A stretch of DNA of 32,423 nt. Origin: Cyanobacteria bacterium MAG CAR3_bin_5 (lineage in GTDB: Bacteria > Cyanobacteriota > Cyanobacteriia > PCC-6307 > Cyanobiaceae). Location of the stretch: positions 1 to 32,423 of the forward strand of contig JAPOTR010000058.1 of the NCBI GenBank assembly GCA_026709085.1, written 5' to 3'. Both the position numbers and the translations under genes were made by a program. The notes under the pieces were generated by a model, which made no database searches, was not told where the DNA came from, and saw only the letters and a list, made by a program, of their open reading frames with translations. Below are positions 24,931 through 32,423 of this stretch, piece by piece. How positions within the stretch are numbered: the first letter of the stretch is position 1; each line of letters starts with the position of its first letter.

Positions 24931-25908
24931 ATGGGCAGTTCACGTCTGGGCCGATACAATCGCAACGAAGCTATCGACCGGTGGCCCCGTCTGGTGATGG
25001 CTGTTCTGGCTTCAATCGGGGCGGTTGATACAGGCCTCATCACCCTCAAGCGCTGGCAGATTGTGCCGGAGTTGGCCTGCCCCGTCACGGGAGACGGATG
25101 CGACATCGTACTCAATAGCCCCTGGGCCACGGTTCTGGGGCAACCCTTGGCCCTGTTCGGCTTTCTGGCCTATGCCACGGTGCTGGCGGTGGCCGCGGCG
25201 CCCCTGTTGGCGCCGCGGCAAAGCCGCTGGCAACTCAACCGCGCCACCTGGCCGTTGCTCATGCCCCTGTGCCTGGCCATGGCCGTGTTCAGCCTCAGCC
25301 TGGTGGTGTTGATGGTGGCGGTGATTCAGGCCTTCTGCTTCTTCTGCCTGCTCTCGGCCGTCCTCTCGGTGCTGTTGTTTCTCATTGCCCTGTTGGGCCA
25401 CAGTTGGGATGACGTGGGCGCCCAGGTGTTTCGGGCGTTGATTATTACCCTGGTGGTGGCGGTGGTCTCCTTTGCCTGGATTCAGGCCAGTCACCCTGAT
25501 CGCCAGGTGGCCAACCGCGACGGCCGCCATCCCCCCGCTATCACCACCCCCAGCAACGAAGCCCAGATTGCCCTGGCCCGGCACCTCAACGCCACCGGCG
25601 CCGTCGTCTACACCGCCTACTGGTGTCCCGCCTGCCGTGTGCAGAAGGAATTGTTCGGTAAGCAGGCCGCCAAGGAACTGGCCATTGTGGAGTGTGCCCG
25701 GGACGGTTACAAGGCACAGCCCCAACTCTGCGGGGAGAAGGGCATTGAGTCCTATCCCACCTGGGAATTCGATGATGCCCTGCTCACGCCGGGGATCAAG
25801 AACCCGGAAGAGTTGGCGGATGTTTCCGGTTACGCCGGGGAGCGTCTGTTCCCCACCCTGCCCTCCGAACCCTACTCATCTCCATCCGGCAGTTCCCCTC
25901 GGCCATGA
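24931..25908 (+). CDS. VKOR-thioredoxin fusion, disulfide-bond forming enzyme
   Basis: A membrane enzyme that makes protein disulfides, passing electrons to quinone, as in the cyanobacterial VKOR whose structure is known. The 325-residue chain has an N-terminal VKOR domain with several membrane spans. The loop cysteines Cys50 and Cys57 lie in CPVTGDGCDIVL, SPWA and the GQPLALFGFLAY segment follow, and the quinone-side pair Cys136/Cys139 sits in CFFC. After the last span a thioredoxin-like domain carries WCPAC (Cys232, Cys235), which should face the lumen or periplasm. All four cysteine pairs or sites expected for the fusion are present. The start at 24931 (MGSSRLGRYNR) is preferred over the much longer open reading. 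Confidence 0.92.
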   Translation: MGSSRLGRYNRNEAIDRWPRLVMAVLASIGAVDTGLITLKRWQIVPELACPVTGDGCDIVLNSPWATVLGQPLALFGFLAYATVLAVAAAPLLAPRQSRWQLNRATWPLLMPLCLAMAVFSLSLVVLMVAVIQAFCFFCLLSAVLSVLLFLIALLGHSWDDVGAQVFRALIITLVVAVVSFAWIQASHPDRQVANRDGRHPPAITTPSNEAQIALARHLNATGAVVYTAYWCPACRVQKELFGKQAAKELAIVECARDGYKAQPQLCGEKGIESYPTWEFDDALLTPGIKNPEELADVSGYAGERLFPTLPSEPYSSPSGSSPRP

Positions 25909-25944
25909 CCATCTGAGGGGTTAACCTGTAGTCCATAGGTTCCG

Positions 25945-26334
25945 GTGCATGCAGTGACCTCCGGTACGCCGACAACCAAATCTCAGGTCCCGCCCCCGCC
26001 AACAGCAGGTGTTTCCCCAGTGGAGCGGTGGCGGCGGTGGGGAGAGCCTGCAGTTGCCAGTCCCATCATCACCGCCCTGGTGATTTCCCTGGTCAGCATT
26101 GGCGCAGTGGCTTTTCAAGCCCTGAAAGCCGATATCAGGGCCGTTGAAACCAGGCTCATCACCGTTGAGGCCACACTCCGGGAAGAGATCAGGGCCGGTG
26201 AAGCCCGGCAACGGGAAGAGATCAGAGCCGGTGAAGCCCGGCAACGGGAAGACGTGACGGCCTTGAGGGAAGACGTGACGGCCTTGAGCGACAAGCTGGA
26301 TCGGGTGTTGGAAAACCTGCTGGCGGCCCGGTGA
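25945..26334 (+). CDS. Coiled-coil membrane protein with tandem repeats
   Basis: A 129-residue protein of unknown function. It has a Pro/Ser/Thr-rich N-terminus, one membrane helix (SPIITALVISLVSIGAVAF, residues about 39-57), then a long charged helix: KADIRAVETRLITVEATLR, two copies of EEIRAGEARQR and two of EDVTALR/S, ending DKLDRVLENLLAAR. The 11- and 7-residue periods are those of a coiled coil. The start is a GTG at 25945, after a weak ribosome site; the true start may differ. No family is recognised; bacterial proteins with this helix-plus-coil layout are common and diverse. Confidence 0.6.
   Translation: MHAVTSGTPTTKSQVPPPPTAGVSPVERWRRWGEPAVASPIITALVISLVSIGAVAFQALKADIRAVETRLITVEATLREEIRAGEARQREEIRAGEARQREDVTALREDVTALSDKLDRVLENLLAAR
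26182..26247 (+). repeat. Tandem 33-base direct repeat, two copies
   Basis: Copies at 26182-26214 and 26215-26247 differ at one base (GGG/GAG within the unit). Each codes 11 residues of the coiled coil, and the repeats lie wholly in frame, so copy number can change without breaking the gene. Confidence 0.9.
26248..26289 (+). repeat. Tandem 21-base direct repeat, two copies
   Basis: Copies at 26248-26268 and 26269-26289 start GAAGACGTGACGGCC and differ only in the last base. Each codes one heptad of the coiled coil. The run follows the 33-base repeats without a gap. Confidence 0.85.
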
Positions 26335-26387
26335 GCGGTGGGTGCGCCAAGGCGCTCTAACCAACAAGCGCTCTCAACGGTCAGTCT

Positions 26388-28046
26388 TCAAGGCCCGCAA
26401 TCCACAGGAGCGCTGCTGATGGCTTGGCCCTGTTGCTGGCGGCTGTGGCGGCGCCAGAAGGGCTGTTGAGCCGGATGATCCAGGCGGTGATGACCACCCC
26501 GGCTTTCCCGGCGGAAGCGGGCCGCCTCCAACAGCAACAGCCCCAGGGAGCACAGGTGCTCCAGCTCGACCCAACGGCGCAGCAGTCCCATGGCCTGGGG
26601 CTGGACGGGATGACGATCACCGGGGGCGCTGGTTTTGAGCCAAGCCAGTTCCGGCCTGTGGTCCAACCCATGGGCCAGTATCTGTAATTGCTGTTGGGCC
26701 ATGGCCATGGCCCCCTCCTGGCGATTGACCCCGGCCATGGTCCAGCAGAGATGCCGAATCCGGCGGCCCATCTCCTGTGCCGTCACCATGGACCGGCTGG
26801 TCACGGCAACCGGCGCCCCTGGACAGCGGGCAGGAACAGCTTTGGATCCAGGGTCCAGATCCAGAGCGCCCCGCCCCAACTGGTGGGCCCAGACCAGGCA
26901 TTCCATCAGGGAATTGCTGGCCAGGCGATTGGCGCCGTGTACCCCGCTGCTGGCCACCTCCCCCAGGGCGTAAAGCCCCGGCACCGTGGTGCGGGTCTGG
27001 AGATCGGTCTCCACCCCGCCCATCCAGTAGTGGGCAGCGGGGGCCACGGGGACCGGCATGGCGAGGGGGTCAATTCCCCAGGCGCGGCAGCGCTTCAGGA
27101 TCGAGGGGAATTGCCGCAGCAGGCGCTCCTGGCCGATGGGACGCAGATCAAGCCACACATGGGTGTCGCCGCGACGCACCATGTGTCCGGCCACGGCCCG
27201 GCTCACCTCATCGCGGCTGGCCAGGTTGCCTCCCCCCACCGCAGCCACCGGATCACTGCCGTCCAGACTGTTGAGGACAGCCCCTTCCCCCCGGGCCGCC
27301 TCACTGATGAGGAAGTGGGGCGCTCCCGGAATCATCAGGGCCGTGGGGTGAAACTGCACAAACTCCAGATCCCGCACCACGGCGCCGGCGCGGTAGGCCA
27401 TCACCACCCCGTCCCCGCTGGCAAGAGGGGGGTTGGTGGTCTGGGCGAACAGGCGGCAGCCGCCGCCACTGGCCAGCACCACGGCCCCGGCCCGCAGCCA
27501 GCCGATCATCCCGGCCGCCATAAGCTGCAAGCCACAACAGCGCCGGCCATCCCGCCAAAGCTGCAACACCACGGCCTCGTTGTGCTGATGCAGACGGGGC
27601 CGTTCCCGCACCCTGGCCTGGAGCACCTCCACGATGGCCCGTCCGGTTTGATCCGCCGCGTGGAGCACCCGTCGCTGGCTGTGGGCCGCTTCGATGGTGC
27701 GGCTCAACTGCCCCCCCTGGCGGTCAAACCGCACCCCCAGAGACAGGAGCCGCTCCACACAGCGGGACGCCTGTTCCACCAGCAGTCGCACGGCGGGGGG
27801 CTCACAGAGACCGGCACCGGCCGCCAGGGTGTCGTGAAAGTGGGCCTCCGTGGAATCATCCGGACCCAGGGCCGCGGCAATGCCCCCCTGGGCCCAGCGG
27901 CTGGCGGAGCGGGCGCGGGAATCCTTGGTGAGCAGCAGGATGTCGAGTTCGGCCGGCAACTCCAGGCAGGCCATGAGGCCGGCAGCGCCGCTGCCCACCA
28001 CCACCACGTCCCACGCTTGGTCAAAGATGGGGAAATCAGGCTTCAT
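26388..28046 (-). CDS. nadB: L-aspartate oxidase
   Basis: This FAD enzyme oxidises L-aspartate to iminoaspartate for quinolinate and NAD synthesis. The 552-residue protein shows the N-terminal dinucleotide loop VVVGSGAAGLMACLELP, SRWAQGGIAAALGPDDST, the FVQFHPTAL motif, LISEAARGEGAVL, and GLYALGEVASSGVHGANRLA with SNSLMECLVW, then the helical C-terminal domain with the SRGGHHRLD motif. Fumarate reductase and succinate dehydrogenase flavoproteins share the fold, but the EVASSGVHGANRLASNSL pattern is that of NadB. The C-terminal 25 residues are Gln/Arg-rich. It follows psbU on the same strand with a 49-base gap and may be co-transcribed with it. Confidence 0.95.
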   Translation of the reverse strand: MKPDFPIFDQAWDVVVVGSGAAGLMACLELPAELDILLLTKDSRARSASRWAQGGIAAALGPDDSTEAHFHDTLAAGAGLCEPPAVRLLVEQASRCVERLLSLGVRFDRQGGQLSRTIEAAHSQRRVLHAADQTGRAIVEVLQARVRERPRLHQHNEAVVLQLWRDGRRCCGLQLMAAGMIGWLRAGAVVLASGGGCRLFAQTTNPPLASGDGVVMAYRAGAVVRDLEFVQFHPTALMIPGAPHFLISEAARGEGAVLNSLDGSDPVAAVGGGNLASRDEVSRAVAGHMVRRGDTHVWLDLRPIGQERLLRQFPSILKRCRAWGIDPLAMPVPVAPAAHYWMGGVETDLQTRTTVPGLYALGEVASSGVHGANRLASNSLMECLVWAHQLGRGALDLDPGSKAVPARCPGAPVAVTSRSMVTAQEMGRRIRHLCWTMAGVNRQEGAMAMAQQQLQILAHGLDHRPELAWLKTSAPGDRHPVQPQAMGLLRRWVELEHLCSLGLLLLEAARFRRESRGGHHRLDHPAQQPFWRRHSRQQQGQAISSAPVDCGP

Positions 28047-28095
28047 CGGCCCGCAGGACCGGGCCGGCCCCTACCGGCAAAGCCTGTTGCCGCCC

Positions 28096-28473
28096 CTAGC
28101 GGTATTGACCATCGTTGATGCGGTCAAAGCCCACGTTCAGCGCCAGTTCAGGGTCTGTCACAGTGAAATTGCCCTTGTACTTCTCGAACAACTCCTGCTG
28201 ACGCTGGGTCAGGTCCAGGTTGAGCACGTCGTCAACGTTTTCATAGGGGCCGCCAACAACGATTTTGCCCGCCAGGGTGGGATACATGCCGGGGAACTGC
28301 TGGAAGCGCCGCACAGAAGCGTTGTTCAAGTCCACCAGACCCTTTTTCTGCTCTGCCAATTTGGCATCAGCGGCATTGCGCAACTCAATAGCCACGGCGG
28401 CCTTCGGCGCCATGGCGCCGAGCAGCCCGACGGCCATCACTGCCGCCAACAGCCAAGTACCAAAACGCTTCAT
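28096..28473 (-). CDS. psbU: Photosystem II 12 kDa extrinsic protein (PsbU)
   Basis: A lumenal subunit that caps the oxygen-evolving complex of cyanobacterial photosystem II. The 125-residue precursor has a clear signal peptide, MKRFGTWLLAAVMAVGLLG, with likely cleavage after AVA near residue 28. The mature part begins IELRN and includes the helix-hairpin-helix segment with DLNNASVRRFQQFPGMYP and AGKIVVGGPYENVDDVLN, then LFEKYKGNFTV. Both the length and the motifs are as in other PsbU proteins. The start at 28473 gives the normal leader; the frame continues seven codons upstream. It is the strongest single indicator that the organism is an oxygenic cyanobacterium. Confidence 0.95.
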   Translation of the reverse strand: MKRFGTWLLAAVMAVGLLGAMAPKAAVAIELRNAADAKLAEQKKGLVDLNNASVRRFQQFPGMYPTLAGKIVVGGPYENVDDVLNLDLTQRQQELFEKYKGNFTVTDPELALNVGFDRINDGQYR

Positions 28474-28581
28474 CGGAATCGTGCCATGGATCATCGGGGA
28501 GTGGCCCTCTTCAAGGCCCCCAGCAGCCTGACAGATGGAACGAACAAATCCCCCGTTCAGGGGCGGGGCTTTTGCAGTTCT

Positions 28582-29994
28582 TCAAGGATACCCCTGGGGG
28601 TGTTCGGGATTTGCCCGGGGCGTTGGTTCACCCAAGGCCTGTACCAGAGCACGAAAATGTTCCCCCCGGGCCTCGAAGTCGGAGTATTGATCGAAGCTGG
28701 CGCAGGCTGGAGAGAGGAGCACCGTTGGGGCCCCCTGCTCCAGGGCCAGGGCATGGCTGCGGGCAACCGCCTCCTCCAGGCCCTGCAGCCGTTGGCACAC
28801 AACCTGGGGACATGTCTGCCGCACCTGGGCGGCGAAGGCGTCTCCCGCTTCCCCGTAGCAAATCACGGCAGCGGCCTTGGCGGCAATGCCCTCCAGCCAG
28901 CCATGGGCTTCCCCCTGTTTGGCCCGTCCCCCCGCCAACAGCACCAGGGGACCATCCAGGGCCGCCATGGCGATGCGGGCCGCATCGTAGTTGGTGGCCT
29001 TGCTGTCGTTGATGTAGGCCACCCCCTGGTGGCGGGCGATGGTTTCCAGGCGGTGGGGTACCCCGGGAAACGAGCGCAGTCCGGCAGCGATCCCACCGGG
29101 CTCCAGGCCGGCTTCCAGGGCGGCCGCCGTGGCCAGCAGCATGTTGACGCGGTTGTGTTGACCGGGCAGGGACAGGACGTTCGCCCTGAAGAGGGGGCCG
29201 GAGGGGGTGGTGACCATGTCCTCCTCGATGGACAGGGCCGCCTGCCGGTGGGGCTGCAATGCCGCCCCGCTGCGACAGGTGATCCAGCGGGCTGTGGGCC
29301 AGCAGTGGCGGCGGCGCCAGATTTCGGGATCGTCGCCGTTGAGCACGGGGATGGCGCTGCGGGTTATCAGGGCCGCCTTGACGGCGCCGTAGGCGGCAAA
29401 ACTGCCGTGGCGGTCCAGATGGTCAGGGGTGAGGGTGCTCCAGATGCCGATGTGGGGGGCAAGGGTGGGGGAGGCCTCAATCTGGAAGCTGCTCAGTTCC
29501 GCCACCACCCAGTCGGGGCGGTGGCGCCCCCTGTGGCATTCCAGGGCCAGTTCGGTGGCGGTGGCGCCACTGTTGCCGCAGATGGGGGCCTCCCGGCCGG
29601 CCTGCTGCAGCAGATGGCTCACCATGGCGGTGACGGTGGTCTTGCCGTTGGTGCCGGTGACGCCAATCCAGGGGGTGCTGGCCACGGTTTGCCAGGCCAG
29701 TTCCGTTTCCCCATAGACCGGCACGCCCCGGCGGCGCAATTGAACCAGGACGGGCTCTGACCAGTCCACACCGGGGCTGAGCACCACAGCCCGGGGATTC
29801 AGTTGCTCCAGGAACGGCAAAGCGCAATCCAGTTGCACGTGCAAGCCCTCCTGACGCAATGCCGCGGCTGTGCTGTGCAGTTGAGGAGTCCGATGCTGTT
29901 CCAGGAGCCACACCGTGTGCCCCTGGGCGTGAAGGAGTCGGGCAGCGCTGATGCCGGAGCGTCCCAACCCAACCACAGCAGTGGCACGCACCAT
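28582..29994 (-). CDS. murD: UDP-N-acetylmuramoylalanine--D-glutamate ligase
   Basis: It adds D-glutamate to UDP-MurNAc-L-Ala in peptidoglycan synthesis, using ATP, in the cytoplasm. The 470-residue protein has an N-terminal Rossmann-like UDP-binding domain (VVGLGRSGISAARLL), VLSPGVDWSEP, the Mur ligase P-loop GTNGKTT (114-120), SSFQIEAS, HLDRHGSFAAY, the FPGVPHRLE motif, INDSKATNYDA and LLAGGRAKQGE. The last is GGxxKxx in the family and confirms MurD rather than MurC, E or F. The start is the ATG at 29994. It stands alone; mraY is about 22 kb away on the same strand. Confidence 0.96.
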   Translation of the reverse strand: MVRATAVVGLGRSGISAARLLHAQGHTVWLLEQHRTPQLHSTAAALRQEGLHVQLDCALPFLEQLNPRAVVLSPGVDWSEPVLVQLRRRGVPVYGETELAWQTVASTPWIGVTGTNGKTTVTAMVSHLLQQAGREAPICGNSGATATELALECHRGRHRPDWVVAELSSFQIEASPTLAPHIGIWSTLTPDHLDRHGSFAAYGAVKAALITRSAIPVLNGDDPEIWRRRHCWPTARWITCRSGAALQPHRQAALSIEEDMVTTPSGPLFRANVLSLPGQHNRVNMLLATAAALEAGLEPGGIAAGLRSFPGVPHRLETIARHQGVAYINDSKATNYDAARIAMAALDGPLVLLAGGRAKQGEAHGWLEGIAAKAAAVICYGEAGDAFAAQVRQTCPQVVCQRLQGLEEAVARSHALALEQGAPTVLLSPACASFDQYSDFEARGEHFRALVQALGEPTPRANPEHPQGYP

Positions 29995-30135
29995 GGATCC
30001 TGCTGGAAATATCAATGTTAAGCCGGGTTACCTGATCCTTCAAAATATCTTCATGGTCAGATTTCAAGATCACAGATTTTCCATCCAGTTATCCAGGAGC
30101 AAACATTCTCCACAGGTATTGATTCCGTGGGTTAT

Positions 30136-30411
30136 TCAGTAGGGGCCAAACTCCTGGTTGCCAATGGTGAAGAGGGGGCTGTTTTTCTTGAACCAGAGCC
30201 AATCCCGCAATGGCGGCGTCTCGGCCAACTCCCGCCGGCTCAGGTCCAGGCCGATTTTGTCCGACGCCTGTTGGAGCAGATCAAGCATGGCCTCCTGGTC
30301 CGGCGCCTTGGCGAGGGCTTCGTTCCAGCGCTTATGGCCCTGGATGCCTTTCACCAGGGCTCTCACCTTCTGGGCGGGGGAATACTGGCTGTAGGGGTTG
30401 GTTTCCGCCAT
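30136..30411 (-). CDS. Small conserved hypothetical protein, Nif11-like helix pattern
   Basis: A 91-residue soluble protein. After a short polar leader come YSPAQKVRALVKGIQGHKRW, NEALAKAPDQEAMLDLLQQA, then IGLDLSRRELAETPPLRDW and a C-terminal LWFKKNSPLFTIGNQEFG. The middle helices recall Nif11-type domains (xALxKAxDxEAxLxLxxxAGxxLSxxEL), but the double-glycine leader site of Nif11 peptides is lacking, so it is probably not a peptide precursor. I recognise a similar protein in other picocyanobacteria but no function. The start is the ATG at 30411. It is preceded by a 202-base gap to the GNAT gene. Confidence 0.6.
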   Translation of the reverse strand: MAETNPYSQYSPAQKVRALVKGIQGHKRWNEALAKAPDQEAMLDLLQQASDKIGLDLSRRELAETPPLRDWLWFKKNSPLFTIGNQEFGPY

Positions 30412-30543
30412 GGCGAGACGCTGAAGGTCTCAAACGCTAGCAGGTGCGCCGCCCAGGTCAGGACAAAATGGATCACGGGCCATGTCCGAATTTGACGATT
30501 CGGAGGTGAGGGTGTCCTGTTGGCAATAATTTTCCTGGAAATG

Positions 30544-30588
30544 TTGTTGAGAAGTTTCTGGTGATATCAAGAGGATCAAACTCAACAA
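30544..30588. repeat. 8-base inverted repeat with 29-base spacer in an intergenic gap
   Basis: TTGTTGAG at 30544-30551 pairs with CTCAACAA at 30581-30588. The surrounding DNA (30412-30613) holds no gene. It could be a weak hairpin or an operator; chance occurrence is also possible. Confidence 0.25.
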
Positions 30589-30613
30589 TGGATCCGGCGC
30601 CCAACGGCGCTCC

Positions 30614-31105
30614 TCATTCCAGTTGCAGTTCCATCAACAGATCCCCACGGCAAGGATTGCCGGTAATTGAGGCCATGGACACAAACCCCATGGAGCGATA
30701 AAGATGCCTGGCGGCTACCATGGTGGGAAGCGTATGCAGGCGGATGGCGGAACTGCCCGTCTCCCGCGCCATGGAGACGGCTGCTTCCACCAGCCTTTTC
30801 CCCAACCCATGTTTTCTGTTTACCGGGCCAACGTACAGACGCTTCATTTCAATAACCCCGTCTCCACAATTCCGAAGACCCACGCAGTCTGCACTGTTAC
30901 AACCGAGACGCAGGAGAAGGAAGCGTCCCTGTGGTGGCCCGTAGACAAGTTCCATGGTCCTGCATTCCTCCGCAAATCCTTCAGCGCAGACGGTCCCTGC
31001 AATGCCGGCCCCATACTCCCGCAGCATACTCCTTGCCTCAAGGTAGTCCGCCGTCGTCGTTGCAACGATTGGCTCCGGTATGGGCTGGTGGTTCCGGGAG
31101 TCCAT
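30614..31105 (-). CDS. GNAT family N-acetyltransferase
   Basis: A 163-residue cytoplasmic acyl-CoA-dependent acetyltransferase. The acetyl-CoA binding motif reads MKRLYVGPVNRKHGLGKRLV (R/Q-x-x-G-x-G/A type: RKHGLG), followed by the usual SAIRLHTLPTMVAARHLYRS and MGF segments. The N-terminal half is variable (YLEARSMLREYGAGI) and contains no second domain. The substrate cannot be predicted from sequence: small molecules, amino acids and ribosomal proteins are all possible. The start is the ATG at 31105 (MDSRNHQPIPEP); the reading is open to 31243. It is divergent from the PfkB gene, 145 bases away. Confidence 0.85.
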   Translation of the reverse strand: MDSRNHQPIPEPIVATTTADYLEARSMLREYGAGIAGTVCAEGFAEECRTMELVYGPPQGRFLLLRLGCNSADCVGLRNCGDGVIEMKRLYVGPVNRKHGLGKRLVEAAVSMARETGSSAIRLHTLPTMVAARHLYRSMGFVSMASITGNPCRGDLLMELQLE

Positions 31106-31250
31106 GATGAAAATTGCCGGCCATGGGGGTGGGAGGTGACGTCTCCATAGCGACTGAGGAAAGCCTGTTGATGGATGCATCGGCTTGCCTGGTCGGATTG
31201 CCGGATCCACCACGGCTGTTGCAGGCTGAATCCAGTTGAGCAAGGGAAGA

Positions 31251-32207
31251 ATGCCTGAGGTGATTTGCTGTGGGGAGGCGCTGGTGGATCGCCTGGGTCC
31301 ACCAGGGGGAGATCCGGCCCAGGGAGGAGAGGATTACCTGGGGGGCGCCCCTGCCAACGTGTGTTGCGGACTGGCCCGGTTGGGCACGTCAACCGGCTTT
31401 CTGGGGCGGCTGGGGCGGGATGGCATTGGCGCCGCCTTTGCCCGACTGTTTCAGGAGCGGGGGGTGGACCAGCAAGGCTTGCAATGGGATGAGGGACGCC
31501 CCTCCCGGATTGTGCTGGTGCAACGGCAGCACAACGGCGAACGCAGCTTCGGGGGCTTCCTGGGGGATACCGGCCCAGGCTTTGCCGATACGGCCTTCGC
31601 CAAGGACAAGATTCCACCCTCCCTGTTCCGGTCTGCCCACTGGTTGCTGTTCGGCACCATCCCCCTGGCCAGCCCCACCGCAGCGGCGGCCCTGGAGCAG
31701 GCCACGGCATTGGCCGAGGCCCGGCAGGTGCGGTTGGTTCTGGACGTGAACTGGCGGCCCACCTTCTGGCGCTGTAGTGAAGCCATGGCCCGGCAACGGA
31801 TTGCTCCCTTGCTGGAGCGGGTATGCCTGCTGAAGCTGGCGGTAGAGGAGGCGGAATGGCTGTTCGGGCAACGGGATCCCCGGGCCATTGCTCTGGCGTT
31901 GCCCCAGCGGCCTGCGGTGGTGGTGACCGCCGGCGGGGACGGGGTGACCTGGTGGATGGGGGGCTGTGGTGGGCGGCAGCCCGCCTATCCGGTATCCGTG
32001 GTGGACAGCACCGGTGCGGGAGATGCCTTCCTGGCGGGGTTGTTGCACCAGTTGGTGCGCCAGCCCCGGCTGCTGGATCAGCCCTCGGGGGATGACGTTG
32101 CCCAGGCCATGGTCTTTGCCAGCGCCTGTGGCGCCATGGTCTGCACAGGGGCAGGGGCCATCGATCCCCAACCATGGCCTGAGGCCGTGGCCGCCTTTCC
32201 GGGTTAG
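31251..32207 (+). CDS. PfkB family carbohydrate kinase (probable fructokinase)
   Basis: It phosphorylates a sugar with ATP, most likely fructose, in the cytoplasm. The 318-residue protein has the ribokinase fold: ICCGEALVDRLGPP at the start, the GGAPANVCCGLARLG signature, TGFLGRLGRDGIG, DVNWRPTFW in the substrate region, and DSTGAGDAF with the catalytic base Asp258 and the anion hole at 255-257. The DVNWRPxxW motif and the GGAPANV signature are typical of the fructokinase group, but sugar choice cannot be proved. The start is the ATG at 31251 after AAGGGA; an upstream TTG at 31236 is in frame. Confidence 0.88.
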   Translation: MPEVICCGEALVDRLGPPGGDPAQGGEDYLGGAPANVCCGLARLGTSTGFLGRLGRDGIGAAFARLFQERGVDQQGLQWDEGRPSRIVLVQRQHNGERSFGGFLGDTGPGFADTAFAKDKIPPSLFRSAHWLLFGTIPLASPTAAAALEQATALAEARQVRLVLDVNWRPTFWRCSEAMARQRIAPLLERVCLLKLAVEEAEWLFGQRDPRAIALALPQRPAVVVTAGGDGVTWWMGGCGGRQPAYPVSVVDSTGAGDAFLAGLLHQLVRQPRLLDQPSGDDVAQAMVFASACGAMVCTGAGAIDPQPWPEAVAAFPG

Positions 32208-32423
32208 GAGTACCCTAATTCCGGACAAGAGGCCCCCTGGCGTTGGCGGACTGGGCTTGTGAGCGTGTCGTCCCCGTTGCCCTTGTCAGAGCTACAGGTC
32301 ACGGTGGCGGGGAAGAACTCTCCACCACCACACCATTGGCGGAGAACGAGGGGCATGGAGCAAGTTGTTGGGCTTCGAGACCGTCAGCAGCCCCCACCTG
32401 GTGACCGGCTCCGCCTTCTCCTT
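32208..32423. other. Window end, nothing assigned
   Basis: Frames remain open near the right edge, for example one reading KLLGFETVSSPHLVTGSAFS on the plus strand, but none has a recognisable start or family. A gene may begin here and continue beyond the window. Confidence 0.4.

Noticed and set aside
1-32423. CRISPR arrays and prophage genes.
   Set aside because: No regularly spaced repeats of CRISPR length and no phage structural or integrase motifs were seen.

Overview
The window looks like the chromosome of a marine picocyanobacterium (Synechococcus/Cyanobium type). It has GC-rich coding DNA and carries psbU (photosystem II extrinsic subunit), petL (a cytochrome b6f small subunit), btpA (photosystem I biogenesis), a Tic20-like protein, a DUF3134 protein and a VKOR-thioredoxin fusion. 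Several decayed genes (a chromate-transporter relic, a TnpB relic, a probable ruined ORF) would fit a lineage undergoing genome erosion, such as a sponge symbiont, but that is inference and no species is claimed. Layout: 0.1-3 kb holds cysH and coaX (overlapping by one base), then the divergent pair bcp / 4'-phosphopantetheinyl transferase. At 3.1-4.8 kb is guaA. From 4.8 to 5.4 kb there is mostly non-coding DNA with a transposase (TnpB) relic and one possible tiny lipoprotein. From 5.4 to 7.1 kb a minus-strand block carries a small conserved protein, mraY and a DUF3134 gene. A small membrane protein and argG (plus) then meet rpsF, a Tic20-like gene and aroE (minus). dnaK follows at 10.6-12.6 kb, then the folate pair pabB-pabC (minus, overlapping by 4 bases). 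From 15.0 to 15.8 kb lies a G-rich stretch with what looks like a ruined minus-strand gene, then petL and a frameshifted, truncated chrA. From 16.5 to 22.3 kb is the accessory island: one very large ORF that reads as a single-chain restriction-modification enzyme of the type ISP (LlaGI/LlaBIII) architecture, followed in overlap by a DUF7689-type gene. From 22.3 kb housekeeping genes resume: rimO, btpA, a His-rich small secreted protein, VKOR-Trx, a coiled-coil protein with tandem repeats, nadB, psbU, murD, a small conserved protein, a GNAT acetyltransferase and a PfkB sugar kinase. The most interesting part is the island. The giant protein combines an Mrr-like nuclease, an SF2 helicase/translocase, an N6-adenine methyltransferase and a target-recognition region. 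Its last ~95 residues resemble a small protein that, from memory, is usually separate and sits beside a DUF7689 gene; here it is fused to the enzyme and the DUF7689 gene overlaps its stop codon. About 1.35 kb inside the same ORF, from after methyltransferase motif I through the recognition region, drops from about 55-63% GC to about 27-40% GC, which suggests a swapped specificity cassette. Together this may be a defence operon with an added effector or accessory module. All assignments come from reading the sequence and remembered family motifs; no searches were run.
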